Assembly (NCBI GenBank): GCA_045637645.1
Contig: JAZTZV010000028.1
Coordinates: 1 to 64,000, forward strand
DNA from: RGIG1959 sp045637645
GTDB lineage: Bacteria > Bacillota > Clostridia > Oscillospirales > Acutalibacteraceae
Length of the DNA stretch: 64,000 nucleotides
Direction of reading: 5' to 3'
How positions within the stretch are numbered: position 1 is the stretch's first letter; each line of letters begins with the position of its first letter. The position numbers and the translations under genes were made by a program. The notes under the pieces are model-generated. The model had not been told where the DNA came from. It did not search any database and saw nothing but the letters and a program-made list of their open reading frames with translations. Below, piece after piece: positions 1 to 8,353 of this stretch.

Positions 1-277
1 TTTTGTACATATCCGCTTGACCCTCGTCGTTGATGAGGATCATGATGACGTCCGCGTTCTTCGCCGCATCCGCCGCAGTCATAACTTTCAAGCCTGCCGC
101 TTCCGCTTTTGCCCAGCTCTTAGAGCCGTTGTACAGACCGACAATGACATCCACACCACTCTCATGCAGGTTGAGCGCATGTGCGTGACCTTGCGAGCCG
201 TAGCCGATGATCGCAACGGTCTTACCGTTCAAAACGCCGAGGTTGCAATCGTCTTGATAATAGATCTTTCTTGCCAT
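1..277 (-). CDS. ilvC: Ketol-acid reductoisomerase, N-terminal part (cut by window edge)
   Basis: Second common step of isoleucine/valine synthesis: NADPH-dependent isomeroreduction of acetolactate or acetohydroxybutyrate. I translated it by hand; 92 codons are present and the frame runs off the left edge. The start MARKIYYQDDCNLGVLNGK and the Rossmann motif IGYGSQGHAHALNL (about residues 24-37) are typical of IlvC. The ATG at 277 follows an AGGAGG site at 286-291 with normal spacing. It lies 87 nt downstream of ilvN on the same strand, so it probably belongs to an ilvB-ilvN-ilvC operon. Family identity is clear; the C-terminal metal-binding domain is outside the window. Confidence 0.95.
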   Translation of the reverse strand, partial: MARKIYYQDDCNLGVLNGKTVAIIGYGSQGHAHALNLHESGVDVIVGLYNGSKSWAKAEAAGLKVMTAADAAKNADVIMILINDEGQADMYK

Positions 278-301
278 AATTCATTCCTCCTAAAGAGATC
301 A

Positions 302-317
302 TCGCGTATATACGCGA
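302..317. repeat. Perfect 16-bp palindrome ahead of ilvC
   Basis: TCGCGTATATACGCGA is a perfect palindrome in the ilvN-ilvC gap, ending about 10 nt upstream of the ilvC Shine-Dalgarno. In RNA it can form a short GC-capped hairpin. No U-tract follows, so it is not an intrinsic terminator. An mRNA stability or processing element, or a protein site, are the possibilities; function is unknown. Confidence 0.5.
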
Positions 318-364
318 GAATTGTTTATGTGTATATGCGCCGCATCACGACACATAGTACAGAC

Positions 365-865
365 TTAATTGGATTTTTTGCGGGTGGGATCGGCACCTTT
401 TTCGATCGCGATGGAACCTGTGCGCACGATTTCACGAATGCCGTACGGACGCAACAGCGTTTCAAGCGTTTCGGTACGCTCGGCGGTGTCGGAGAATTCG
501 ATCGTCAACGACGCACGCGTGGCATCCACGATGCGCGCCCCCATCAATTCAGACACACGCATAATTTCCGCGCGTTGTCCCGCCGTGACCGACACTTTGA
601 TGAGCGAGAGCATTCTCGGAATGTAAGAACCGACCTCAAGTGTCTTGACTTTAATGACAGGAATCACTTTGTTGAGCTGTTTTTCCACTTGCTCCACAAT
701 GTATTCGTCGCCGTCGACCACAATGGTCATGCGAGAAACGGTCGGGTCTTCGGTCGTACCAACCGCGAGCGAATCGATGTTAAATCCGCGGCGAGAGAAC
801 AAACCGGAAACCTTCGAAAGCACGCCCGGTTGGTTTTCCACGAGAACAGACATGGTATATTTCAT
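365..865 (-). CDS. ilvN: Acetolactate synthase small (regulatory) subunit
   Basis: Regulatory subunit of acetohydroxyacid synthase; its ACT domain binds valine for feedback inhibition and stimulates the catalytic subunit. 166 aa, normal for the family. The N-terminal ACT domain (about residues 3-75) starts MKYTMSVLVENQPGVLSKVS and contains the family stretch GLFSRRGFNIDSLAVG; the C-terminal half matches the ALS_ss_C domain. The frame opens earlier at a GTG (877), but that codon overlaps the AGGAGGT ribosome site, so the ATG at 865 (11 nt after AGGAGG) is preferred. It starts 24 nt after ilvB ends, so the subunits are co-translated from one mRNA. Confidence 0.95.
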   Translation of the reverse strand: MKYTMSVLVENQPGVLSKVSGLFSRRGFNIDSLAVGTTEDPTVSRMTIVVDGDEYIVEQVEKQLNKVIPVIKVKTLEVGSYIPRMLSLIKVSVTAGQRAEIMRVSELMGARIVDATRASLTIEFSDTAERTETLETLLRPYGIREIVRTGSIAIEKGADPTRKKSN

Positions 866-889
866 TGTCGAGCGCACCTCCTTTTTTGC

Positions 890-2509
890 CTACAGCGAGG
901 GATAATCCCACGGAACCACACATTCCAGCAAATACGGCTGATCGTCCGCAAGCATCTCGTCAACCGCCGCCATCGCCTCTTCGTTCGAGGCAACGGAACG
1001 CGAGCGGATGCCGTAAGCCTGTGCGATTTTGACGAAATCGGGGCTTCCGTCGAGGAAGACGCCGCTGAAATGGTTATCGTACAAATTCTTTTGCAGTTCG
1101 CGCACCATGCCGAGACGACCGTTGCGCATTACGATGATTTTGACGCCTTTTTGCTCTTGGCAAATGGTCGCAAGCTCCATCATACTCATTTGGAACGAGC
1201 CGTCACCGCAAACCGCGACAACGCGGCGTTTGGGATCGGCACATTTCGCACCGAGTGCACACGGAATGGAATACCCCATCGTTCCCATGCCACCCGATGT
1301 CAACAAACGACCCGCGCGAATATCGGTATTGTTTGCCGTCCAAATTTGGTTTTGACCGACATCGGCGCACACCACCGCATCGTCTTCCAAGCGACGCGAG
1401 AATGCACGAAGGAACGTTTTCGGCTCGACATAGCCATCAAGAGGCTCGATCGATTTCGCCACATAACGCTTTTTGCGGTCAGTCACCACCTGCACCCAGT
1501 CATACGGTGCGGTGCAATCCACCTTTTCGGTCAACGCTTCCAATACAAGCTTCAAATCACCGACGATCGGAATATGCGCCGACATATTTTTGCCGATTTC
1601 GGCAGGATCGATATCGATATGAATGATTTTCGCACGGTTCGCCACTTGGTTGGGTGCAGCCACCGCACGGTCACCCACGCGAGCACCCGCCATGATCACC
1701 AAATCGGCATCGCGGATCGCTTTATTGGCAGGAACACAGCCATGCGAACCAAGCATGCCGAGGTTGAGCGGATGTGCGGTCGGCAACGCACCGACACCCA
1801 TCATGGTGCACACCACAGGGAGTTGCGCTTTTTCAACGAGAGCGGCAAGCGCCGCTTGCGCTTTCGCCGAGAAAACACCGCCGCCCGCACAAAGAACGGG
1901 ACGTTTCGCCGAGCGAAGCGCGTCTGCCGCTTTTTTGATTTGAAGCGGATGACCTTGCGTGCTGGGCTTATAGCTGATAATATCAACGGGCGTATCGTAA
2001 TCGAATTTCGGTACATTGTGTTGTTGAATATCCATCGGGATATCGATCAAAACAGGACCGGGACGGCCCGCCGATGCGATATAAAATGCTTCTTTGAAGA
2101 TGCGAGGAAGATCCGCCGCTTTGGTCACCAAATAGCTGTGTTTGGTGAACGGCTCCGCCGCGCCCGTGATATCGGCTTCTTGAAACACATCACGACCGAT
2201 CAAATCGCTTCGAACCTGACCCGTGATGATAACAAGCGGGATGGAATCCATGTACGCCGAGGCGATACCTGTCAAAAGGTTCGTGGCGCCGGGTCCCGAC
2301 GTCGCCACACACACACCGACTTCTCCGGTGATGCGAGCGTAGCCGCTTGCCGCGTGAGCGGCATTTTGCTCGGTACGCACCAACACGTGGTGCACCTTGC
2401 TGTCGATGAGAGAATCGTAAAACGGGCAGATCGCCGCGCCGGGATAACCGAAGATCGTGCGAACACCTTCGCGTTCGAGGCATTTGACCATTGCCTGTGC
2501 TCCTGTCAT
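890..2509 (-). CDS. ilvB: Acetolactate synthase large (catalytic) subunit
   Basis: Catalytic subunit of acetohydroxyacid synthase (ThDP, FAD, Mg): condenses pyruvate with pyruvate or 2-oxobutyrate at the start of branched-chain amino acid synthesis. 539 aa, slightly short of the usual 550-590. The catalytic Glu is E47 in VRTEQNAAHAASGYAR. The ThDP/Mg motif starts at GDGSFQMSMMEL (about residue 430) and ends near VMRNGRLGMV, where many homologues have NN. Start: ATG 2509 behind AAAGGAG. It is the first gene after a strong promoter with a leader of only about 30 nt, so I see no room for a T-box or leucine-type attenuator. The presence of IlvN argues for the anabolic enzyme. Confidence 0.96.
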   Translation of the reverse strand: MTGAQAMVKCLEREGVRTIFGYPGAAICPFYDSLIDSKVHHVLVRTEQNAAHAASGYARITGEVGVCVATSGPGATNLLTGIASAYMDSIPLVIITGQVRSDLIGRDVFQEADITGAAEPFTKHSYLVTKAADLPRIFKEAFYIASAGRPGPVLIDIPMDIQQHNVPKFDYDTPVDIISYKPSTQGHPLQIKKAADALRSAKRPVLCAGGGVFSAKAQAALAALVEKAQLPVVCTMMGVGALPTAHPLNLGMLGSHGCVPANKAIRDADLVIMAGARVGDRAVAAPNQVANRAKIIHIDIDPAEIGKNMSAHIPIVGDLKLVLEALTEKVDCTAPYDWVQVVTDRKKRYVAKSIEPLDGYVEPKTFLRAFSRRLEDDAVVCADVGQNQIWTANNTDIRAGRLLTSGGMGTMGYSIPCALGAKCADPKRRVVAVCGDGSFQMSMMELATICQEQKGVKIIVMRNGRLGMVRELQKNLYDNHFSGVFLDGSPDFVKIAQAYGIRSRSVASNEEAMAAVDEMLADDQPYLLECVVPWDYPSL

Positions 2510-2545
2510 CGCAAACCGCTCCTTTCAAAAAACTGATTGAGACCT

Positions 2546-2574
2546 ATTATATACCTATTTTTTTCATTCGTCAA
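2546..2574 (-). promoter_or_regulatory. Sigma-A promoter of ilvB-ilvN-ilvC
   Basis: On the minus strand: -35 TTGACG (2569-2574), a 17-nt spacer, -10 TATAAT (2546-2551). Transcription would start near 2539, about 30 nt before the ilvB ATG. Confidence 0.8.
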
Positions 2575-2655
2575 TAGAAACTTTTACAAAGTGATTTTTA
2601 TTTGTTAACACATTAAAGCGCTTGGCTTTTCCACACGCTTTTTCAGCATTTTTGA

Positions 2656-2708
2656 CAAAAAAACATCCTCCGCTGAATCGCCGCACACGACGTTTTTAAC
2701 GGAGGATG
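2656..2708 (-). terminator. Intrinsic terminator after the ABC-F gene
   Basis: A 9-bp stem (CATCCTCCG at 2664-2672 with CGGAGGATG at 2700-2708) and a 27-nt loop, followed on the minus strand by a T-run (2656-2663). It begins 7 nt after the ABC-F stop. Confidence 0.8.
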
Positions 2709-2714
2709 CTTTCA

Positions 2715-4319
2715 TCAATCGATACCTTTTTCGGATTTGAATTGCAGGAAATCGTCGTAAGTCATACGCTTGTCGAGAATCGTGCCGTCGGCACGGAATT
2801 CGATGATACGATCCGCGACCGTTTGCACAAATTGGTGGTCATAAGACGAGAACAGAATGTTGCCTTTGAATTCGATCAAACCGTTGTTGACGGCGGTGAT
2901 GGATTCCAAATCGAGGTGGTTGGTCGGTTGATCAAGAAGCAGGACGTTCGAGCCGAACATCATCATGCGCGACAGCATGCAACGCACTTTTTCGCCACCC
3001 GACAGCACCTTCACGGGTTTAAACACATCATCGCCCGAGAAAAGCATTTTGCCGAGGAAGCCACGCAAATAGGTTTCGGTGTCATCCGAAGAGTATTGTT
3101 GCAACCATTGGATAATATTTTTGTCAGAATTATCAAAGAAAGCGTTGTTGTCTTTGGGGAAGTATGATTGGCTGGTGGTACCGCCCCATTTGAATGTGCC
3201 CTCATCGGCATCCATTTCTTCCATCAAGATGCGGAACATGGCGGTGATACCAACTTCGTTAGCACCGATGAATGCGATCTTGTCGCCTTTTTCCACGCGG
3301 AAGGACACATTATCAAGCACCTTCACGCCGTCGATGGTCTTCGAAATATTTTCGACCACCAAAATGTCCTTACCCGCTTCGCGATCCATTTGGAAACCAA
3401 CGTACGGATATCGACGAGACGACGCAGGCATCTCCTCGACAGACAGTTTGTCGAGCAATTTACGGCGCGAGGTCGCTTGGCGGGACTTCGATTTATTTGC
3501 CGAGAAGCGTTCGATGAAGCTTTGCAGTTCGCGAATTTTATCTTCACGCTTTTTGTTTTGATCTCTCACCATACGTTGCATCAATTGCGACGATTCGTAC
3601 CAGAAATCGTAGTTACCGACGTAAATCTTGATCTTGTTGTAATCCACGTCGACGATGTGTGTACACACGTTGTTGAGGAAGTGACGATCGTGGGACACGA
3701 CGATGACGGTACCTTCATACGCCATCAAGAAGTCTTCAAGCCACGTAACGGACGCGAGATCCAAGTGGTTGGTCGGCTCGTCAAGCAGAATGATATCGGG
3801 TTCGCCGAACAACGCTTGGGCAAGCAACACCTTAACCTTGTCGCGGTCCGCCACATTGCACATCGTTTGCTCGAGAAGCGACAAGTCGAGACCGAGACCT
3901 TGCAACAAACGACCGGCATCGGTTTCGGCATCCCATCCGTTGAGCTCCGCAAATTCCGTTTCGAGCTCGGACGCCAAGTTGCCGTCTTCTTCGGTGAAGT
4001 CTTCTTTGGCGTAGAGTGCTTCTTTTTCTTGCATAATTTGATACAAGCGCGGGTTACCTTGAATGATGGTATCCAGCACCGTGAAATCGTTAAACGCAAA
4101 GTGGTCTTGCTTGAGAACCGACATGCGCGTGCCTTTATCGATGATGACCTCGCCCGAAGACGGTTCGAGATCACCCGACAAAATCCGCAAGAATGTCGAT
4201 TTACCGGCACCGTTCGCACCGATCACACCATAGCAGTTGCCGGGGGTAAATTTCAAATCCACGTGAGCAAACAGTTTTTGCCCGTTAAAATCCAAACTGA
4301 GATCCGATACTGCGATCAT
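2715..4319 (-). CDS. ABC-F family ATPase (YkpA/YbiT type)
   Basis: Soluble tandem-ATPase protein of the ABC-F class, whose members act on the ribosome (translation factors or antibiotic protection). 534 aa, no membrane segments. First half: Walker A GANGAGKST (about residue 34), Walker B LLDEPTNHLDL and switch SHDRHF; its signature is weak (NVADRDKVKVLLAQAL instead of LSGGQ), as expected of this subgroup. A charged linker (about residues 240-290) joins the halves. Second half: good signature LSGGEKVRCMLSRMM, but Walker A reads GANEVGIT (no Lys), Walker B reads LLLDQPTNHLDL (Gln for Glu), and the switch is SSYDHQF. The second ATP site therefore looks degenerate. AGGAGG precedes ATG 4319. Monocistronic between its own promoter and terminator. 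Confidence 0.9.
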   Translation of the reverse strand: MIAVSDLSLDFNGQKLFAHVDLKFTPGNCYGVIGANGAGKSTFLRILSGDLEPSSGEVIIDKGTRMSVLKQDHFAFNDFTVLDTIIQGNPRLYQIMQEKEALYAKEDFTEEDGNLASELETEFAELNGWDAETDAGRLLQGLGLDLSLLEQTMCNVADRDKVKVLLAQALFGEPDIILLDEPTNHLDLASVTWLEDFLMAYEGTVIVVSHDRHFLNNVCTHIVDVDYNKIKIYVGNYDFWYESSQLMQRMVRDQNKKREDKIRELQSFIERFSANKSKSRQATSRRKLLDKLSVEEMPASSRRYPYVGFQMDREAGKDILVVENISKTIDGVKVLDNVSFRVEKGDKIAFIGANEVGITAMFRILMEEMDADEGTFKWGGTTSQSYFPKDNNAFFDNSDKNIIQWLQQYSSDDTETYLRGFLGKMLFSGDDVFKPVKVLSGGEKVRCMLSRMMMFGSNVLLLDQPTNHLDLESITAVNNGLIEFKGNILFSSYDHQFVQTVADRIIEFRADGTILDKRMTYDDFLQFKSEKGID

Positions 4320-4364
4320 CTTGATTGCCTCCTACTTATAGTACTTTCAGCCATACAATTTGTA

Positions 4365-4394
4365 ATTATAGCATATCAAATCTATGTTTGGCAA
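4365..4394 (-). promoter_or_regulatory. Sigma-A promoter of the ABC-F gene
   Basis: -35 TTGCCA (4389-4394), 18-nt spacer, -10 TATAAT (4365-4370) on the minus strand, about 40 nt before the start codon. Confidence 0.65.
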
Positions 4395-4423
4395 GTGTTT
4401 GAGCCGTTTTTATCAAGATTCTG

Positions 4424-6754
4424 TCAAGCCACGCGAATCACGAGCGCCGTCGTATCATCGCCGCACGCACTGTCTTGGCGTTCACGTGCATGAAACACGA
4501 TTTCATTCGCCATCACATTTTCATCCGTTTGCTCGACAGCCAAACGTGCAATCAACTCTTCAAGCCATTCACAATCCCCCTCTGCTACACCATCGCTGAC
4601 CAGCACAAGAACATCGCCTTTGGAAAGATGTTCTTCATATTCTTCAGATGTGATATCTCTTAAAATGCCGATCGGGAGCGAGGATGCGGAGATTTTCGAA
4701 ACGTGTCCGTTGCTATACAGAAAACTGGGGGCGGCTCCTGCTTTTAACCCCTGCACTGTTCCTGTAAACAAATCAATGCGTACCGCATCAAGCGTCGACA
4801 AGCTCTCTTCTGTCGATTTCACGATGAGCGAGGAGTTGATGATGCGCAAAATACTGTCGAAATGAAACCCCGCTTGAAGCATGCGACCTGCAAGTGCTGC
4901 CGTCATTGCGCCATCCACCGCCGCTCTGCCTCCTGTTCCCATACCGTCGCTTAACACCACGCAATAGCGTCCGTCACGATCGTAAAACTGTTCAAACGCA
5001 TCTCCACACAAATGCTCTGTACGGCAATTGAGTTGTGCGCTTCCGAGTCGTACGGTATATTTGGTGCGTTCGCTCAAACAAATTCTTGTGAAATAGCCGT
5101 TTCTTGAAACTTCCGGTTCACCGAATTCACACCCGCAAGCCTCAGCGATCTCTTGGTAGATTCTCGCTTCCGACGGCGGTGCCGTCTCCCCTTCCACCAG
5201 CATTTCAACACGCAATCGATTTCGTTTCCCGATCACACACAACGCCTCCGTCAGCGGCAAGCGATAGCGACGGCAAATATGTTCAATGCGAACACTGGCT
5301 TGCTCGTCGGTTTGATCCATTTTCTTGAAATCCTCGCTCAAATCCATAAGAAGTGCCGACATGCCTTCAAATTGATCCGTCACGATACCGCGGATATCCG
5401 ACAAACGTCGGTAAGCGTGTTCTTTCATAACGAACTGCGTATAACCTGTATTCATTGAACGGACAAGCTCACCGCAATGATGACAATCGTTGCGAAAAAC
5501 CGTATCTACATCTTGCAACGTTAACGATCCGTTTTCACGTAAGGTTTGTCCCATGTGCCGAAACGCCGACATAGAATCGGCAAAATGATCGTTCCAGCAC
5601 GTATCACGATGTCGACATCCGTTGCAAAGGTCACGGCACACATCGGCATAAATCTCCTTCATTGACGGTGCATTCATTGTCGTCAATTTTTCCGACACCG
5701 AATCAACCGTTTTGGCGATCTCATTCATCGTTTGTGCTGCATACGTCAAGCGCATATCCACCGAGCGTCGTAAACCTTCTACCGCCGGAACATCCTGCAC
5801 ACGGCAAAACACCGCATTCGCCGCCATCAGCATGCGACGCGGTAAAATAAAAAACAACAACGACGCGGCAATCACTTCATAAATGCCGATGATCACCAAT
5901 TGCGAATCTCCCGTATTCAGCAACACAAGCGTATTGGTCAGCACAAACACCATGGCACATGCCGCTTTTCCGAATCGTGAAAACAGTCCTGACAACATTC
6001 CGCCGAAGGCATACGCCGCCGCAACAAAGGCGTGTGACGGAGATGCCAATGCCGTTGCCGCACCGAGAACGATTCCCGCCAACATACCGCCTTGTTGCTG
6101 TCCCGCTTTTGCCGCAAGCAAAATCGCCGTCATGGTGAGAACTCGTCCGACCGACACGTCGGAAACCGTAATGGCATTGGTCGCCATCAACAACACCGCC
6201 AAGGTGATCACAAGCGACGATTGTTCCATCAACTGCAACTGACGCGGACCACGATTGGCTTTCAGCACACGAACGGTGCTGTTAAAAAAATAGGCCGCAC
6301 CGCCCGCCAAAATCGACTCGCATAATTCACCGAGCAACACGTCAATCTGAAAACCGTTCATCATGTTCAGTGCCAATCCCGTTACCAACGTTCCCCCGGA
6401 TGCCAACAACGGCACAAACGCCGCATGCTCCGTAACGGATTTGGAATTTCCCATCGCCCAACGAACACCTGCAACCGCCGAAACAGCGGCGATATATCGC
6501 AAAGGCATGACAATCTGACCGTTCATCAAATAGCCCGCCACCGCTCCGATATACACCAAAAACGAGGCACCGCCGCTCGCACACGCTGCAATTGACACGC
6601 CAAACGGAGCCAAGCCACCGTAAACCATGGCACGCGGCATCACAAATGCCGCCAAAGCCAACAAGGCGTACACGGCAATGTACATATACATCGGTTGCTC
6701 TTTTTTTTGTGTTGCACCGGCTTGTCCATGCAACACAGTGATCGTTTTTTTCAT
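4424..6754 (-). CDS. spoIIE: Stage II sporulation protein E (SpoIIE phosphatase)
   Basis: Membrane-bound PP2C-type phosphatase that dephosphorylates SpoIIAA and so activates sigma-F in the forespore; in B. subtilis it also takes part in polar division. 776 aa, a little shorter than the 827-aa B. subtilis protein. About residues 22-310 are a hydrophobic multi-span region (start MYMYIAVYALLALAAFVM). A central Cys-containing part includes CRDLCNGCRHRDTCW. The C-terminal PP2C domain has VVLSDGMGTGGRAAVDGA and LVLVSDGVAEGD with the metal-binding aspartates. Start: ATG 6754 with AAGGAG 8 nt upstream. No terminator is evident after it. With sigG, this marks a spore former. Confidence 0.95.
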   Translation of the reverse strand: MKKTITVLHGQAGATQKKEQPMYMYIAVYALLALAAFVMPRAMVYGGLAPFGVSIAACASGGASFLVYIGAVAGYLMNGQIVMPLRYIAAVSAVAGVRWAMGNSKSVTEHAAFVPLLASGGTLVTGLALNMMNGFQIDVLLGELCESILAGGAAYFFNSTVRVLKANRGPRQLQLMEQSSLVITLAVLLMATNAITVSDVSVGRVLTMTAILLAAKAGQQQGGMLAGIVLGAATALASPSHAFVAAAYAFGGMLSGLFSRFGKAACAMVFVLTNTLVLLNTGDSQLVIIGIYEVIAASLLFFILPRRMLMAANAVFCRVQDVPAVEGLRRSVDMRLTYAAQTMNEIAKTVDSVSEKLTTMNAPSMKEIYADVCRDLCNGCRHRDTCWNDHFADSMSAFRHMGQTLRENGSLTLQDVDTVFRNDCHHCGELVRSMNTGYTQFVMKEHAYRRLSDIRGIVTDQFEGMSALLMDLSEDFKKMDQTDEQASVRIEHICRRYRLPLTEALCVIGKRNRLRVEMLVEGETAPPSEARIYQEIAEACGCEFGEPEVSRNGYFTRICLSERTKYTVRLGSAQLNCRTEHLCGDAFEQFYDRDGRYCVVLSDGMGTGGRAAVDGAMTAALAGRMLQAGFHFDSILRIINSSLIVKSTEESLSTLDAVRIDLFTGTVQGLKAGAAPSFLYSNGHVSKISASSLPIGILRDITSEEYEEHLSKGDVLVLVSDGVAEGDCEWLEELIARLAVEQTDENVMANEIVFHARERQDSACGDDTTALVIRVA

Positions 6755-6788
6755 TGTTTACACTCCTTGCACGCGTCATTCTCCTTTC

Positions 6789-6829
6789 AGTATACAAAAA
6801 ACTCCCTGCCGAAACTGTCGTTTTCGGCA
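6789..6829 (-). promoter_or_regulatory. Possible Spo0A-controlled promoter of spoIIE
   Basis: On the minus strand a -10-like TATACT (6789-6794) lies about 35 nt before the spoIIE ATG with no good -35 at 17 nt. The heptamer TGCCGAA or its inverse TTCGGCA (consensus 0A box TGNCGAA) occurs at 6807-6813 and 6823-6829, roughly -28 and -44. B. subtilis spoIIE uses a Spo0A-activated sigma-A promoter with a poor -35. The same bases form the rluD terminator stem, so the match may be coincidence. Confidence 0.35.
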
Positions 6830-6839
6830 GGGAGTTTTT
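6795..6839 (-). terminator. Intrinsic terminator after rluD
   Basis: Perfect 14-bp stem (6801-6814 with 6822-6835), short loop, T-run on the minus strand. The structure is nearly symmetric and could work in both directions. Confidence 0.9.
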
Positions 6840-6875
6840 ATCGGGTTTTCGCATAAAAAAGAAAGTGTTGACGAA

Positions 6876-7772
6876 TCAGCGCAAACGATTAAGAAAATCG
6901 GTAAAATATGCGGGTAATTCGTCGGTAAATTCCAGATATTCGCCGGTTCGGGGGTGAACAAACCCGAGTGTTTTGGCGTGCAGGCACTGTCCTTCAAAGC
7001 CGTTCACTGCGCGCGCACCGTACAACGTATCACCCGCTACGGGATGACCGAGATATGCCATGTGCACGCGAATTTGGTGGGTACGTCCCGTTTCAAGCGT
7101 CACTTCGACGCGATCGAATCCGTCCAATTGCTCGAGAACCGTATAATGGGTCACGGCGTGCTTGGAATTTTGGGGCGTCACCGCCATTTTCAAGCGGTTG
7201 TTCGGATTGCGCCCGATAGGAGCTTGAACCGTACCGCTTGGTTCCCGAAGGTGTCCTGTGACGACGGTTTCATAACGTCGCAAAAACGAATGCTCTTTGA
7301 TTTGCTCGGCGAGTCCATTGTGCGCCATGTCGTTTTTGGCAACCATCAGCAAACCGCTGGTATTCATATCGATGCGGTGCACAATGCCGGGACGAAGCAC
7401 ACCGTTGATTCCCGAAAGCGATTCGCCGCAATGATACATCAACGCATGCACCAACGTGCCTGTTTCATGACCCGCAGCAGGATGCACCACCATTCCCTTC
7501 GGTTTGTTCACAACCAGCAGATCGTTGTCTTCATACACGATCGTGAGAGGAATGTTTTCGGGAGTCAATTCATACGGCTTTGCTTCGGGCGGTTGAATCT
7601 CAACCGTGTCATTCTCGCAAAGTACGTATTTTTTGGTAGCGCTCTTGCCGTTGACGTTCACAAGTCCTTGCGTGATCCAAGACTGTGCTTGCGAGCGGCT
7701 GACATCCGCTTGCAAGGCGGTGAACACATCAAGTCGCGTCTTCGCCGTCTCCTGCGTCACTTTGAATGTCAT
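6876..7772 (-). CDS. rluD: RluD-family 23S rRNA pseudouridine synthase (YlyB-like)
   Basis: RNA pseudouridylate synthase of the RluA/RluD family, isomerising uridines in large-subunit rRNA. 298 aa from ATG 7772. N-terminal S4 RNA-binding domain (about residues 12-60, VSRSQAQSWITQGLVNVNGK), then the catalytic domain with HRIDMNTSGLLMVAKND carrying the catalytic Asp (usual form HRLDxxTSG), and RTHQIRVHM near the end. The frame stays open 66 codons further upstream through lspA, but the family start and a GGAG just upstream favour 7772, giving a 44-nt overlap with lspA. The lspA-rluD pairing is the same as B. subtilis lspA-ylyB. The exact target uridine cannot be read from the sequence. Confidence 0.9.
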   Translation of the reverse strand: MTFKVTQETAKTRLDVFTALQADVSRSQAQSWITQGLVNVNGKSATKKYVLCENDTVEIQPPEAKPYELTPENIPLTIVYEDNDLLVVNKPKGMVVHPAAGHETGTLVHALMYHCGESLSGINGVLRPGIVHRIDMNTSGLLMVAKNDMAHNGLAEQIKEHSFLRRYETVVTGHLREPSGTVQAPIGRNPNNRLKMAVTPQNSKHAVTHYTVLEQLDGFDRVEVTLETGRTHQIRVHMAYLGHPVAGDTLYGARAVNGFEGQCLHAKTLGFVHPRTGEYLEFTDELPAYFTDFLNRLR

Positions 7773-8283
7773 CGTCTCCAGAAGACAGCACCACCTTTTC
7801 CTCAGTTTTCTTGCCACGTCCGGTCGAATCCGAATAGAAAAACAGGAAATACACAAACAACAACACGGCACCGACCACAACAAAGCAATCCGCCACGTTA
7901 AAAATCGGATAATCGATAAAATCGGTTTTGAAGAAATCCACAACACCGCCGTCGCGGAAAATACGGTCAATCAAATTACCGAGACCGCCGCCGACCACCA
8001 ACATGCCACCCAGAGTCGCCATGCGATGATTGCGGAAACGACCGCTCATCAGCACCGCCAAAATAGCCACAACCATGACAGATGTCACACCGATCAGCAA
8101 CCATTTTTGGCCTTCAAACAAGCTCCATGCAGCACCGGTGTTTTGCGTGAATTGCAAACTAAACACACCTTCGATCACCGTGACGGGATCGGATTGTTCC
8201 AAAAACATGACCGCCAACCATTTGGTGAGTTGATCAACCCCAACAAGCGCGGCGATGATCAACAAGATACCAAGTTGCATCAT
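7729..8283 (-). CDS. lspA: Lipoprotein signal peptidase (signal peptidase II)
   Basis: Aspartic protease in the membrane that cleaves the signal peptide of diacylglyceryl-modified prolipoproteins; substrates in this window include BmpA, PotD and the amino-acid binding protein. 184 aa with four hydrophobic spans. The catalytic aspartates lie in GNLIDRIFRDGGVVDFF and FNVADCFVVVG. The C-terminal tail (last 25 residues) is acidic and polar, longer than in many homologues. AAGGAGA sits 8 nt before ATG 8283. Upstream is only the ileS terminator (22 nt away), so expression probably depends on read-through or an unseen promoter. Confidence 0.95.
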   Translation of the reverse strand: MMQLGILLIIAALVGVDQLTKWLAVMFLEQSDPVTVIEGVFSLQFTQNTGAAWSLFEGQKWLLIGVTSVMVVAILAVLMSGRFRNHRMATLGGMLVVGGGLGNLIDRIFRDGGVVDFFKTDFIDYPIFNVADCFVVVGAVLLFVYFLFFYSDSTGRGKKTEEKVVLSSGDDDIQSDAGDGEDAT

Positions 8284-8304
8284 AATCAGATTCTCCTTGA
8301 TTGC

Positions 8305-8351
8305 AAAAAATGCCGCCGCCCGTTTTCAAAGCAGCAGGTCGGCGGCATTTT
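8305..8351 (-). terminator. Intrinsic terminator after ileS
   Basis: GC-rich stem (AAAATGCCGCCGCC at 8307-8320 with GGCGGCATTTT at 8341-8351), with a T-run on the minus strand, directly after the ileS stop. Confidence 0.85.
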
Positions 8352-8353
8352 CA

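Noticed and set aside
6342..6854. A 170-codon frame overlapping the start of spoIIE in another phase, with GAAAGGAGA before it
   Set aside because: It lies almost wholly inside spoIIE, the ribosome site is too close to its ATG, and its product is Arg/Cys/Gly-rich like a shadow frame.
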